DNA of 64,000 nucleotides from Inquilinus sp052113205 (GCF_052113205.1 NZ_JBFRCU010000030.1:1-64000), one strand, 5' to 3'; shown: positions 37,041 to 47,094, counted from the first letter of the stretch. Numbers and translations are program-made. Notes: generated by a model not told the origin, from the sequence alone.

Positions 37041-38393
37041 ATGCCGAACGAAATCTACGGAACCGAGCGCAACGACATCCTTCGCGGAACGGACCAGGCC
37101 GACGATATCTGGGGCGACAAGGGCGACGACCTGCTGTTCGGCGGCGCCGGTGACGATTGGCTGATCGGCGGGGCCGGGGCGGATCATCTGACCGGCGGCG
37201 CCGGCGTCGACGGCATCAGCTACGTCGGCAGCAAGGCCGGGGTGATCGTGATCCTGGGCCAATCGGCATCACATGGCGACGCCGAGGGCGATGTCATCGC
37301 CGCCGATATCGAGAATCTGGCGGGCACGAACCACAACGACCGGCTGAGCGGCGATGACGGCGACAATTCGCTGTACGGCGCCGATGGCGACGACGTGCTC
37401 AACGGCCATGGCGGCGGCGACAGGCTGTTCGGCGACTGGGGAGCCGACACCCTGCTGGGCGGTTCCGGCAGCGATTCGCTGGTTGGCGGCACCGGCGACG
37501 ATGTGCTGCGCGGGGATGCCGGAAACGACTGGATCGACGGCAGCGAGGGGCAGGACCGGATCTCTGGGGATGCAGGGCTGGATACCGCCAGCTACTGGCG
37601 CAGCAGCGTCGGGGTGAGGGTGGATCTCGCCGCCGGCAGGGGCTTCCTTGGCGACGCCGCCGGGGACCGCCTGGAGTCGATCGAGGCGGTCGAGGGATCC
37701 GACTTTGCCGATACGCTGATCGGCAGCACCCGGGCCGACCGCCTCGCCGGCCGCGGCGGCGCCGACAATCTGCATGGCGGGGCCGGAGACGACACCCTGA
37801 TCGGTGGTGCCGGCGCCGACCGGCTGGACGGCGGCTCGGGCATCGACACCGCCAGCTATGCCGGGGCCACCGGGCCGGTCAAAGCGGATCTGGCGGCCGG
37901 CAAGGCCAGCGGCGGCGAGGCCCAGGGCGACCTCCTGGTCTCGATCGAGAACGTCGTCGGCAGCCAGGGCGACGACAGCCTTGTCGGCGATGACCGCGCC
38001 AATATGCTGGAAGGCGGAGACGGCGGCGATGTCCTGCGTGGCGGCGCGGGACGGGATATCCTGGCCGGCGGCCCGGGCGGCGATCGCTTCGTGTACACGG
38101 CGATCGACGACAGCGGCATCGGCGTCAATGCCGACCGCATCACCGACTTCATCCGCTTCCAGGGTGACAGGATCGACCTGTCGGCCATCGACGCCAATGC
38201 CGGCGCGGCCGGCAACCAGGGCTTCTCCTTCATCGGCGCGGGCCTGTATTCCCACCATGCGAGCGAGCTGCGCTTCGCGGTCATCGACGGCGAGACGATC
38301 ATCGCCGCAGACACCGATGGCGACGGTGGGTCCGATTTCCAGATCGTGCTGACCCGCGTCATCAGTCTGGAAGCATCGGATTTCGTCCTGTAG
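37041..38393 (+). CDS. RTX (hemolysin-type calcium-binding) repeat protein
   Basis: 450 residues from the ATG at 37041 (GGAGGGGA upstream). Nearly the whole protein is GGxGxDxLx-type nonapeptide repeats in at least three blocks (about 8-65, 95-175, 225-275 and 315-355), split by spacers with ASY...VDLAAG, and a C-terminal FVYTAIDDSGIGVNADRITDF domain. It binds Ca2+ and has no N-terminal signal, so type I secretion through a C-terminal signal is expected. No transporter lies nearby and no catalytic domain is seen. Confidence 0.92.
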   Translation: MPNEIYGTERNDILRGTDQADDIWGDKGDDLLFGGAGDDWLIGGAGADHLTGGAGVDGISYVGSKAGVIVILGQSASHGDAEGDVIAADIENLAGTNHNDRLSGDDGDNSLYGADGDDVLNGHGGGDRLFGDWGADTLLGGSGSDSLVGGTGDDVLRGDAGNDWIDGSEGQDRISGDAGLDTASYWRSSVGVRVDLAAGRGFLGDAAGDRLESIEAVEGSDFADTLIGSTRADRLAGRGGADNLHGGAGDDTLIGGAGADRLDGGSGIDTASYAGATGPVKADLAAGKASGGEAQGDLLVSIENVVGSQGDDSLVGDDRANMLEGGDGGDVLRGGAGRDILAGGPGGDRFVYTAIDDSGIGVNADRITDFIRFQGDRIDLSAIDANAGAAGNQGFSFIGAGLYSHHASELRFAVIDGETIIAADTDGDGGSDFQIVLTRVISLEASDFVL

Positions 38394-38400
38394 GCCCGGT

Positions 38401-38432
38401 CCGGCCGCTTGCCATGCGGGGCAGGCGGCCGG
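38401..38432 (+). terminator. GC hairpin after the RTX gene
   Basis: CCGGCCGCTTGCC and GGCAGGCGGCCGG face each other across a short loop, eight bases after the RTX stop. There is no T run, so it may be a stabilising 3' hairpin rather than a full terminator. Confidence 0.45.
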
Positions 38433-38503
38433 CCGCGCCCGGCTTCGGGCCGGTTCGCCTCCCCGGGCCGGAGGGCCAGTGACCGTACCGACATCGGACG
38501 CCG

Positions 38504-39208
38504 CTATGAATCGGCACGGCGCCTTTTCATCTCTCGCCACGCGGATTCACGCTGTCGGATCGTTCTCAAGAAATTGATGCTATCGAGGACAAAATTATCT
38601 TCCTCGGGAAATTCGCTTCTGATCTGCGAGACCTCTTCTCCTGCGCGGATACGGCGGACGATGTTCAGCCCGCGGATCCCGCGCTTCAGTTCGGATTCAT
38701 TCCAATAATCATTGCTGAGGGGATTGGGAAATCTGGGCACCCGTCTGCCGGCTCCAGCCTCGACCACTCTGGAAAAGAGTTCAAACTGCTCGGCGGATGC
38801 GGCGATTCCCCACCTCAGGACTGAAACTCTCACATAGAGATCGAGGTCCAGAAGACATTCTGCCAAGGCAATTCCGATAGGCTCATCGTAGTATCTCGCG
38901 CTCCCTATGAACTCAACGAAGGCGCGCCGACAGTAAGAAATAGAATCATCTGCAAGCTGGAGCACGGGAATCTTGAGATCTTCGACCGGATCGCCCAATT
39001 CGCAGAGATAGTATGCGCCAAGGAGGCGGTCGCGGGATTTTTCGGAATTTAGAAGGTTTATGAGCGGATCTAGATCTATTCCCTGCCGCCATCTTCCGAT
39101 CAGATATCGACCCGCCCTGTATCTGAAGTCGCGATCGTCCTCTTCGCCGGCGGATTGGATTCGGCTTACGAGGTCAGCCGCGGAGAACTCCGATGGGTCA
39201 TTTTTCAT
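38504..39208 (-). CDS. Helical-repeat protein of unknown function, possible immunity protein
   Basis: 234 residues, convergent with the RTX gene. It is built from repeated helix pairs (DPLINLLNSEKSRDRLLGAYYL, split as DPLINLLNSEKS and RLLGAYYLCELG; CRRAFVEFIGSARYYDE; VRVSVLRWGIAASAEQFELF), resembling HEAT-like repeats. Soluble, acidic-basic mix, no signal. GC is visibly lower than the flanks, which suggests transfer. Small HEAT-like proteins often serve as immunity proteins in toxin loci, but no toxin partner is proven here. Confidence 0.6.
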   Translation of the reverse strand: MKNDPSEFSAADLVSRIQSAGEEDDRDFRYRAGRYLIGRWRQGIDLDPLINLLNSEKSRDRLLGAYYLCELGDPVEDLKIPVLQLADDSISYCRRAFVEFIGSARYYDEPIGIALAECLLDLDLYVRVSVLRWGIAASAEQFELFSRVVEAGAGRRVPRFPNPLSNDYWNESELKRGIRGLNIVRRIRAGEEVSQIRSEFPEEDNFVLDSINFLRTIRQRESAWREMKRRRADS

Positions 39209-39294
39209 GTCTCATAATTTCGCCTGTCAGGCGCGTGGTGGTCGTCGACGCTTATCCAATTATCCATATCACAATCAGCAACTGCGGTGACAGT

Positions 39295-39325
39295 CTGGAT
39301 GGCCACGCCCTCGGGCTCGCCATGA
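39295..39325 (+). repeat. Single REP hairpin upstream of the homoserine dehydrogenase-like gene
   Basis: CTGGATGGCCACGCCC and GGGCTCGCCATGATGG, a shorter-loop relative of 35666-35703 with the same ATGGC...GCCAT stem. It marks the right edge of the accessory stretch. Confidence 0.55.
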
Positions 39326-39380
39326 TGGGTTGGGATTTGGAAACTGCGCTCCTGATTCTGCGCCGGAACGAGGACAAGAC

Positions 39381-40397
39381 ATGCTGATCAACGCAGCGCT
39401 GATGGGGCTCGGCAGCGTCAACCGGAACCTGCTCACGATCCTGGCCAAGAAGGCGGACGTGCTGCAGCGCGACCACGGCATCGGCTTCCGCATCGTGCTG
39501 GTCGCCGACAGCCGCGGCGTCGCGGTCGACCCCGCCGGGTTCGATCCGGCCGGGATCGTCGCCCGCAAGGCGGCCGGGGGCTCGACCGCGGATCTGCCCG
39601 GCTATCGCGGGGCGGTTCCGGTGGAGAGCCTGCTGGCCGGCATCGACCTGGTGTTCGAGGCGTCGCCGGTCGACCTGCGCACCGGGGGGCCGGGGCTGGC
39701 GCTGACGCGGGCGGCGCTGGAGCAGGGCATCTCCGTCGTGCTGGCGAACAAGGCCCCGGTGGTGCTGGCCTTCCGCGAGCTGCACGAGACGGCCGCACGG
39801 ACCGGGGCGGGGCTGAAATACAGCGCCACGGTCTGCGGCGGGCTTCCGGTCCTCAACATCGGGCGGCGCGACATGATCGCGGGCGAGATCCTGAAGCTGC
39901 GCGGCGTGTTCAACGCCACCACCAACTTCATCCTGGACGAGATGGCCGGCGGCGCGGCCTATGGCGATGCGCTGGCGGAGGCCCAGCGCCGCGGCATCGC
40001 CGAGGCCGACCCGTCGCTCGACGTCGACGGCTGGGACACGGCCAACAAGCTGCTGATCATCGCCAACAGCCTGCTCGGCGCCGACATCGCGCTCGCCGAT
40101 ATCGCGGTCACCGGCATCGCCGGCGTGACGGCGGAGAGGATCGCGGCCGAGGCGGCGCAGGGGAAGGTCATCCGGCTGGTCGCGAGCGCCGAGGCCGGGC
40201 GCTATGCCGTGGCGCCGGTCGCCCTGCCCGCCGCCGACTTCCTGGCCCAGTGCCGGGGCTGGGAAATGGCGGTCGAGATCCACACCGACATCTACGGCAT
40301 CAGCTTTCACAAGCTGTGGGAGCGCGAGCCCACGCCCACGGCCGCGTCGATGCTGCGCGATGCGGTGCATATCTTCGCGGCCCCGGAGACGCTTTGA
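39381..40397 (+). CDS. Homoserine dehydrogenase family protein
   Basis: 338 residues from the ATG at 39381. Rossmann start AALMGLGSVNRNLL, a middle region with VLANKAPVVLAF and KYSATVCGGLPVL, then FNATTNFILDEM and DPSLDVDGWDTANKLLI, all homoserine dehydrogenase hallmarks. It lacks the C-terminal ACT domain of long HSDs, so it should not be threonine-inhibited through that domain. Without thrB/thrC neighbours, an atypical oxidoreductase role remains possible. Confidence 0.85.
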   Translation: MLINAALMGLGSVNRNLLTILAKKADVLQRDHGIGFRIVLVADSRGVAVDPAGFDPAGIVARKAAGGSTADLPGYRGAVPVESLLAGIDLVFEASPVDLRTGGPGLALTRAALEQGISVVLANKAPVVLAFRELHETAARTGAGLKYSATVCGGLPVLNIGRRDMIAGEILKLRGVFNATTNFILDEMAGGAAYGDALAEAQRRGIAEADPSLDVDGWDTANKLLIIANSLLGADIALADIAVTGIAGVTAERIAAEAAQGKVIRLVASAEAGRYAVAPVALPAADFLAQCRGWEMAVEIHTDIYGISFHKLWEREPTPTAASMLRDAVHIFAAPETL

Positions 40398-40415
40398 GCG
40401 CCTGCAGGCCGCCCG

Positions 40416-41177
40416 TCACGCGAGGTAGCCGGAGACGCCGTCCCACAGCAGCTTCAGCGCCGTCACCACCAGCAGGCCGTAGCAGGCGCGGTAGGTCTGG
40501 CGCTGGTCCAGCCTGCCATGCAGCCGCCAGCCCAGCCAGACGCCGGCGGGGATGGCGGGCAGGCACAACGCCATCAGGGTCCAGACCTGGGTTGTCGGCT
40601 GCACCAGCAGCAGCCACGGCACCGCCTTGGTGGCGTTGCCGACGGTGAAGAACAGGCTGGTGGTGCCGGCATACACCGCCTTGCTGAGGCCCAGCGGCAG
40701 CAGGTACATGGCCAGCGGCGGCCCGCCCGAATGCGCGACCATGGTGGTCATGCCCGAGGCCAGGCCCGCGGTGATCGCCTTCGGGGTCGAGCGCGGCCGG
40801 ACCGTCACCGTCGCGCCCTTGACGAACCACAGGCCGACGAAGAGCAGGGTGACGGCCGCCATCACGATGGCGATGGCGCGGTGGTCGAGGTACCGGAACA
40901 GCAGATAGCCGAGGCCGATGCCGACCAGCAGCCCGGGCAGCAGCGGCAGCAGGTCCGGCCGCGACCAGGTCGACGGCTTCCAGTAGCGCAGCGCGAACAG
41001 GTCGGTGGCCACGAACAGCGGCGCCAGCAGGCCGCCCGCCGTCACCGGGTCCATCACCAGCGACAGCAGCGGGATGCCGATGATGGCGAAGCCGCCGCCG
41101 AACGCGCCGCGCAGGACGCAGATCAGGAAGACGCCGGCGAAGGCGACCAGGATCGTGGCGACGGTCAGGTCCAGCAT
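40416..41177 (-). CDS. TauE/SafE family anion permease
   Basis: 253 residues, about seven or eight hydrophobic helices, with the family pattern GGGFAIIGIPLLSLV and SGGPPLAMYLLPLGL. TauE/SafE proteins export sulfite or organosulfur anions. It follows livM by 70 bases on the same strand, a gap that carries repeated TTGCAC motifs. Confidence 0.87.
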   Translation of the reverse strand: MLDLTVATILVAFAGVFLICVLRGAFGGGFAIIGIPLLSLVMDPVTAGGLLAPLFVATDLFALRYWKPSTWSRPDLLPLLPGLLVGIGLGYLLFRYLDHRAIAIVMAAVTLLFVGLWFVKGATVTVRPRSTPKAITAGLASGMTTMVAHSGGPPLAMYLLPLGLSKAVYAGTTSLFFTVGNATKAVPWLLLVQPTTQVWTLMALCLPAIPAGVWLGWRLHGRLDQRQTYRACYGLLVVTALKLLWDGVSGYLA

Positions 41178-41193
41178 GGTGCGGGCAGATTGC

Positions 41194-41239
41194 TCCGGTG
41201 CAATGATCGGTGCAATCTGAGCATTGCTCTCAGTGCAAT
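41194..41239 (-). promoter_or_regulatory. Cluster of TTGCAC motifs upstream of tauE-like gene
   Basis: The minus strand carries TTGCAC three times plus one GCAATG/TTGCTC-like variant within 46 bases before the tauE start. An ATTGCACCG is also found about 80 bases upstream of the liv binding-protein gene (near 45870-45878). A regulator site is possible; none is assigned. Confidence 0.3.
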
Positions 41240-41247
41240 AAAGGGTT

Positions 41248-42219
41248 CTATCCCTTCCGCCGCAGCCAGTGGGCGACCTCGCCGACGATGCCGCGGCGGA
41301 ACAGCAGCACGACGACGACGAAGATCGCTCCGATCACCACCGTCACCGGCAGGGCGGATGCGGCCAGGTAGTTCTCCAGCGTCGTCACCAGCCCGGCGCC
41401 GACCACCGGGCCGACCAGGGTGCCGATGCCGCCGAGCAGCGTCATCAGGATGACCTCGCCCGACATCTGCCACTGGATGTCGGTCAGCGAGGCCAGCTGG
41501 AACACCAGCGCCTTGGTGCCGCCGGCCAGGCCGGTCAGCGCCGCCGACATGACGAAGGCGGTCAGCTTGTAGGCGTCGACCCGGTAGCCGAGCGAGATCG
41601 CCCGCGGCTCGTTCTCGCGGATCGCCTTCAGGATCTGGCCGAAGGGCGAGTTGACGATGCGCCAGATGAGGAAGAAGCCGAGGCCGAAGATCGCCAGCAC
41701 GACGTAGTAGAAGGTCAGCGAATCCGACAGGTCGAACAGGCCGAACAGGCGGCCCTGCGGCACCGACTGGATGCCGTCCTCGCCGCCGGTGAAGGGGGCC
41801 TGCAGGGCGACGAAGAACACCATCTGCGACAGCGCCAGGGTGATCATGGCGAAGTAGATGCCCTGGCGGCGGATCGCCAGGAAGCCCATCACCAGCCCCA
41901 GCGCCGCCGCGGCGGCGGTGCCGGCCAGGATCGCCAGCTCCGGCGGCCAGCCCCAGACCTTGGCCGCATGGGCGGTGACATAGGCGGCGCCGCCGAAGAA
42001 GGCGGCGTGGCNGAAGGACAGCAGGCCGACATAGCCGATCAGCAGGTTGAAGGCGCAGGCGAACAGGGCGAAGCACAGCAGCTTCATCAGGAAGACGGGG
42101 TACAGCAGGTAGGGCGCGCCCAGGGCCAGGACCGCGACCGCCAGGGCGATGGCGACCTTCGTGCCGCTGATGCCGTCCGCCCGGCCCCGATCGATCACGT
42201 TGCGTTCGGTCGGGGCCAT
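41248..42219 (-). CDS. livM: Branched-chain amino acid ABC transporter permease LivM-like
   Basis: 323 residues, around eight to ten helices, with the LivM signature LLSFxHAAFFGGAAY and the EAA-like loop GAIRENEPRAISLGY-type region (ILKAIRENEPRAISLGY). The codon containing the unresolved base at 42012 reads NGC on the coding strand; the family has Gly here, so GGC is expected. It begins one base after the livH stop. Confidence 0.93.
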   Translation of the reverse strand: MAPTERNVIDRGRADGISGTKVAIALAVAVLALGAPYLLYPVFLMKLLCFALFACAFNLLIGYVGLLSFXHAAFFGGAAYVTAHAAKVWGWPPELAILAGTAAAAALGLVMGFLAIRRQGIYFAMITLALSQMVFFVALQAPFTGGEDGIQSVPQGRLFGLFDLSDSLTFYYVVLAIFGLGFFLIWRIVNSPFGQILKAIRENEPRAISLGYRVDAYKLTAFVMSAALTGLAGGTKALVFQLASLTDIQWQMSGEVILMTLLGGIGTLVGPVVGAGLVTTLENYLAASALPVTVVIGAIFVVVVLLFRRGIVGEVAHWLRRKG

Positions 42220-42220
42220 C

Positions 42221-43108
42221 TCAGCGCTCCCGCCCGAACAGGCCGGCGGGGCGGACCAGCAGCACCAGCGCCATGATGACGAAGACCACGATGTTCGAGG
42301 CGGGCGGGTAGAACACCTTGGTCAGCCCCTCGAAGATGCCGAGCGCGAAGCCGGTGACGATGGCGCCGAGGATCGAGCCCATGCCGCCGATCACCACCAC
42401 GGCGAAGACGACGATGATCAGGTTCGACCCCATCAGCGGGCTGACCTGGTAGACCGGCGCCGCCAGCACTCCCGCCAGCCCGGCCAGGCCGACGCCGAAG
42501 GCATAGGTCAGGGTGATCATCCGCGGCACGTTGATGCCGAAGGCCTGGACCAGGGTTGGGTTCTCGGTGGCGGCGCGCAGCGTGGCGCCGAGCGGGGTCT
42601 TCTCGATCACGAACCAGGTGGCGAAGCAGATCACCACCGAGGCCAGCACCACCCAGCCGCGGTAGATCGGCAGCACCATGAAGCCGAGATTGACCGCGCC
42701 GGTCAGCATCGCCGGCGGGCTGTAGGGCTGGCCCGAGGTGCCGTACAGGCTGCGGAACAGCCCTTCCAGGATCAGGGTGACGCCGAAGGTCAGCAGCAGG
42801 CCGTAGAGCGGGTCGAGCCGGTACAGCCGCGCCAGGAACAGCTTCTCCAGGATGATGCCGGTGATGGCGACCGCGATCGGGGCCAGCACCAGGGCCGGCC
42901 AGTAGCCGATGCCGAGGAAGTTCAGCAGCATCCAGGCGGCGAAGGCGCCCAGCATGTACTGCGCGCCATGAGCGAAGTTGATGACGTTGAGCAGGCCGAA
43001 GATCACGGCCAGGCCCAGGCTGAGCAGGGCGTAGAACGACCCGTTGATCAGCCCCAGCAGCAGCTGGCCGAACAGCACCTGGGTCGGGATGCCGAGCAGC
43101 GGGATCAT
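42221..43108 (-). CDS. livH: Branched-chain amino acid ABC transporter permease LivH-like
   Basis: 295 residues, about eight helices. LINGSFYALLSLGLAVIFG and NFAHGAQYMLGAF near the N-terminus, and ATLRAATENPTLVQAFGIN facing the ATPases, identify LivH. Inner membrane. Middle gene of the minus-strand operon; substrate of the whole system is probably an amino acid or similar small molecule. Confidence 0.94.
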   Translation of the reverse strand: MIPLLGIPTQVLFGQLLLGLINGSFYALLSLGLAVIFGLLNVINFAHGAQYMLGAFAAWMLLNFLGIGYWPALVLAPIAVAITGIILEKLFLARLYRLDPLYGLLLTFGVTLILEGLFRSLYGTSGQPYSPPAMLTGAVNLGFMVLPIYRGWVVLASVVICFATWFVIEKTPLGATLRAATENPTLVQAFGINVPRMITLTYAFGVGLAGLAGVLAAPVYQVSPLMGSNLIIVVFAVVVIGGMGSILGAIVTGFALGIFEGLTKVFYPPASNIVVFVIMALVLLVRPAGLFGRER

Positions 43109-43123
43109 GGGGCGTGCTCCATC

Positions 43124-43820
<697 letters not shown>

Positions 43821-43828
<8 letters not shown>

Positions 43829-44579
43829 GCTCGGACCCCATATAGGCCTCGCGCACCCGCGGGTCGGCCGAGACCTCGGCGTAGCTGCCCTCGGCCAGGA
43901 TCTCGCCGCGCTGCAGCACCGTGACCCGGTGGCACAGATCGGCGACGACCGACAGGTTGTGCTCGACCATCAGTACGGTGCGGTCCGCCCCGACCTTGCG
44001 GATCAGGTCGGCGATGCGGCCGATCTCCTCATGGCCCATGCCGGCCATCGGCTCGTCCAGCAGCAGCATCGGCGGGTCGAGCGCCAGGGTGGTGGCGATC
44101 TCCAGCGCCCGCTTGCGGCCATAGGACAGGTCGACCGCGGCGGTGCGGGCGAATTCGCTCAGGTTGACGGCCTCGATCAGGTCCAGGGCGCGCTGGTCCA
44201 GCCGGCGCAGCACCCGGTCCGAGCGCCAGAACTGCCGCGCCAGCCCCTCCGGCCGCTGCAGCGCCACCCGGACATTCTCCAGCACGGTCAGGTGTGGGAA
44301 CACGGCCGAGATCTGGAACGACCGCACCAGCCCGCGCCGCGCCACCTCGGCCGGCTGCAGCCGGGTGATGTCCTGGCCGCGGAAGGCGATGCGGCCGGCG
44401 GTCGGCTGGTGGAACTTGGTCAGCAGGTTGAAGACGGTGGTCTTGCCGGCGCCGTTCGGCCCGATCAGGGCGTGGATCGTGCCCTCGCGCACGCTCAGGT
44501 CCACGCCCTTGACGGCGAGGAAACCGCGGAAGGCCTTGGTCAGGCCCTCCGCCACCAGGATCGGCTGGGAACCCGTCAT
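43821..44579 (-). CDS. livG: Branched-chain amino acid ABC transporter ATP-binding protein LivG-like
   Basis: 252 residues. Walker A GPNGAGKTT, the LivG-type insertion after it, signature-like LSYGRKRALEIATTL and Walker B MLLLDEPMAGMGHEE. It starts seven bases after the binding-protein stop and overlaps livF. Confidence 0.95.
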
Positions 44580-44586
44580 CAGCCGG

Positions 44587-45795
44587 CTATTTCTTCGCCG
44601 TCAGCGGGCAGCCGCTCTCCTGCGGGTTCAGGAAGGCCTGGTCGCCGGGGATGGTGGCCAGCAGCTTGTAGTAGTCCCAGGGCTTGCTGCTGTCCGCCGG
44701 CGCCTTGACCTGGAACAGGTACATGTCGTGCACCATGCGGCCGTCCGGCTGGACCTTGCCGTTCTTGGCGAAGACGTCGTCGACCGGCAGCTCCTTCAGC
44801 TTGGCGGCGACCTTCTCGCCATCATCGGTGCCGGCGGCCTGCACCGCCTTCAGATACTGCAGCACCGAGGAGTATTCCGAGGCCTGGACCGAATTCGGCA
44901 TGCGCTTGGTGCGCTCGAAGAAGCGCTGGGCGAAAGCCCGGCTCTCGTCGTTGCGGTCCCAGTAGAAGTCTTCGGTCAGCACCAGCCCCTGCGCCGCCTC
45001 GAGGCCGAGGCCGTGCACCTCGGACAGGGTGAACAGCAGGCCGGCCAGCTTCTGGCCGCCGGCGACGATGCCGAACTCCGCCGCCTGCTTGATGGCGTTG
45101 GCGGTGTCGAGCCCGGCATTGGCCAGGCCGACCACCTTGGCGCCCGACGCCTGGGCCTGCAGCAGGAAGGAGGAGAAGTCGGTGGTGTTCAGCGGGTGCC
45201 GCACGCTGCCCAGCACCTTGCCGCCCTTGGAGGTGACGAACTTCGTGGTCTGGTCCTCCAGCGAATAGCCGAAGGCGTAGTCGGCGGTCAGGAAGAACCA
45301 GCTGTCGCCGCCCTGGTCGACCAGGGCGCCGCCGGTGCCGACCGCCAGCGCATGGGTGTCGAAGGCCCAGTGGAAGCCGGTGGCCGAGCAGGCCTTGCCG
45401 GTCAGGTCGGCGGTCACGGCGCCGGAGGTGATGGTGACCTTGTGCTTCTCGGCCGCCAGCGCCTGCACCGCGAGGGCGACGGAGGAGGTGGTGAGCTCGC
45501 TGATCATGTCGACACCGTCGACGTCGAACCACTGCCGGGCGATGTTCGAGCCAATGTCGGGCTTGTTCTGGTGGTCGGCGGAGACGATCTCGATCGGGGC
45601 GTCCAGCACCTTGCCGCCGAAATCCTCGACCGCCATCTTCGCGGCCTCGACCGACCATTTGCCGCCGTAATCGGCATAGACGCCGGACTGGTCGTTCAGC
45701 ACGCCGATCTTGACCACGTTGCCCGAGACCTGGGCCGCAGCCGGCAGGGCGAAACCCGCGACCAGCAGCCCGACAGCAACAGCGTTCCGCTTCAT
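44587..45795 (-). CDS. Amino-acid-type ABC transporter substrate-binding protein
   Basis: 402 residues from the ATG at 45795 with GGGGAGG upstream. Signal peptide ending PAAAQV, then a type I periplasmic-binding fold: KIGVLNDQSGVYADYGGK, AKVVGLANAGLDTANAIKQ. This is the LivJ/LivK-like class with a wide substrate range, so BCAA specificity is not proven. First gene of the transport operon. Confidence 0.92.
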   Translation of the reverse strand: MKRNAVAVGLLVAGFALPAAAQVSGNVVKIGVLNDQSGVYADYGGKWSVEAAKMAVEDFGGKVLDAPIEIVSADHQNKPDIGSNIARQWFDVDGVDMISELTTSSVALAVQALAAEKHKVTITSGAVTADLTGKACSATGFHWAFDTHALAVGTGGALVDQGGDSWFFLTADYAFGYSLEDQTTKFVTSKGGKVLGSVRHPLNTTDFSSFLLQAQASGAKVVGLANAGLDTANAIKQAAEFGIVAGGQKLAGLLFTLSEVHGLGLEAAQGLVLTEDFYWDRNDESRAFAQRFFERTKRMPNSVQASEYSSVLQYLKAVQAAGTDDGEKVAAKLKELPVDDVFAKNGKVQPDGRMVHDMYLFQVKAPADSSKPWDYYKLLATIPGDQAFLNPQESGCPLTAKK

Positions 45796-46009
45796 GATGC
45801 CTCCCCGAGGACGATGCATTCGCAACGATTTTAGGATTTCGGGGAACCCTGCCTGAATCGGGGCCGGCGGTGCAATCGCCTTTTCGCAGTGCGGGAGGAA
45901 ATCCGTTACTGTTTCTCCATCGGTGCCGGCCGCAGCGAAGGGAGAGGCGCCGCCTGTGGCAGCGCCGCGGCCGCCGGACTCGGGCAGACATGACCGCAGG
46001 AGAGGGAGG

Positions 46010-46789
46010 CTAGTCTTTCGCCTGACGGGCCGTGATGATCCAGGCGCGTGAATCGAACAGGACGCCGTCCGGGGTCAGGTGCGCTTCGAGCAGGTCGCGC
46101 AGCCGCCGTCGCGCCGCATCGCCTTCCGCATCCGTCCGGGCCAGCAGATCCCTGGCGAATTGCAGGCCGGTCACGGCCTCACAGGCGGCATCGACGTCCG
46201 GGCCGTAGAAGACCGGCTCATGGACCTCGGCAAACTCGACCGAGACGAAGCCGGATGCATGCAAGAGGTCCGTGGCGACGGCCGGATCGCCCAGCGAGAA
46301 TGCCGCGGGGGCATCCGCCGGCAAGAGAACCCCCGGTTCCAGCGCCTGCCGGATGACGGTTGCCCACTCGTTGCGGTCCCGGCCCTGCCATACCATCCAC
46401 ACCAGGCGCGCGCCCGGCCGCATCGCCCGGCCGATATTGGCGAAGGCCGCCGCCGGATCGGCGAAGAACATCGTCCCGAAGCGGCTGATGCACAGGTCGA
46501 AGCCGGCCGGGGGAAACGGCCGCAGCTGGGCGTCGGCCTGTTCGAAGGCGACGTTCGGCAACCCCTCCTGCGCACTGCGCCGGCGGGCGACCTCGAGCAG
46601 CTCCGCCGAAACGTCGACGCCCAGCACGCTGCCTTGCACCGCGATGCGGGCCGCCTCGCGCGTGCTCTGTCCCGCACCGCATCCGATATCGAGCACGCGA
46701 TCGCGCGGTCCGACCTCGAGGGCCGCCCGGAAGGCCTCGTTATGCCGACGGAGTTCGGCGTCGTAGAAATCGGCACAGTTCAACGCCAT
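46010..46789 (-). CDS. Class I SAM-dependent methyltransferase
   Basis: 259 residues from the ATG at 46789. SAM motif I is VLDIGCGAGQS, then GVDVSAELLEVARRR and ADAQLRPFPPAGFDLCISRFG. Cytoplasmic; acceptor unknown. Its start follows the lipoprotein stop by 14 bases, so it is the last gene of the PPIase-lipoprotein-methyltransferase operon. Confidence 0.9.
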   Translation of the reverse strand: MALNCADFYDAELRRHNEAFRAALEVGPRDRVLDIGCGAGQSTREAARIAVQGSVLGVDVSAELLEVARRRSAQEGLPNVAFEQADAQLRPFPPAGFDLCISRFGTMFFADPAAAFANIGRAMRPGARLVWMVWQGRDRNEWATVIRQALEPGVLLPADAPAAFSLGDPAVATDLLHASGFVSVEFAEVHEPVFYGPDVDAACEAVTGLQFARDLLARTDAEGDAARRRLRDLLEAHLTPDGVLFDSRAWIITARQAKD

Positions 46790-46803
46790 CGCAAACTCAC
46801 CTA

Positions 46804-47094
46804 CTAAGGATGGGGATGGTCCTTGTCCGGAAAGAAGACCGGTATGCCGCACATCGTCGGCTGCCACCCACCGGTCACAGGCGGCCGCAACTGCCCGTCC
46901 TCGGCAAGAACGGTTCGCCCGCGATCGTCACTGCACACGCAATTGTGAATTATGCCGCGACACTGCTGCTTCATCAGGTCGGAAGGATTCTGAGATCTGG
47001 TCTGGGCCGCCTGAGGCGACGGCTTGGACGAGGGCGCGGAGCACGCCACGACCAGAAGCATGCCGCCCAGGAACAGCCAAGCTGGGCGGGTCAT
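46804..47094 (-). CDS. Small predicted lipoprotein
   Basis: 96 residues. Short basic start, hydrophobic stretch and lipobox VVACS with Cys18 as the lipid site. The mature part carries four more Cys (QQCRG, NCVCSDD, TMCGIP), probably disulfide-linked in the periplasm. Unknown family. Its ATG overlaps the cyclophilin stop in ATGA. Confidence 0.7.
   Translation of the reverse strand: MTRPAWLFLGGMLLVVACSAPSSKPSPQAAQTRSQNPSDLMKQQCRGIIHNCVCSDDRGRTVLAEDGQLRPPVTGGWQPTMCGIPVFFPDKDHPHP

Noticed and set aside
37050..38100. Regular repeats, considered as CRISPR or tandem DNA repeats
   Set aside because: They encode GGxGxD nonapeptides of the RTX protein; the DNA is degenerate at third positions and there are no equal spacers.
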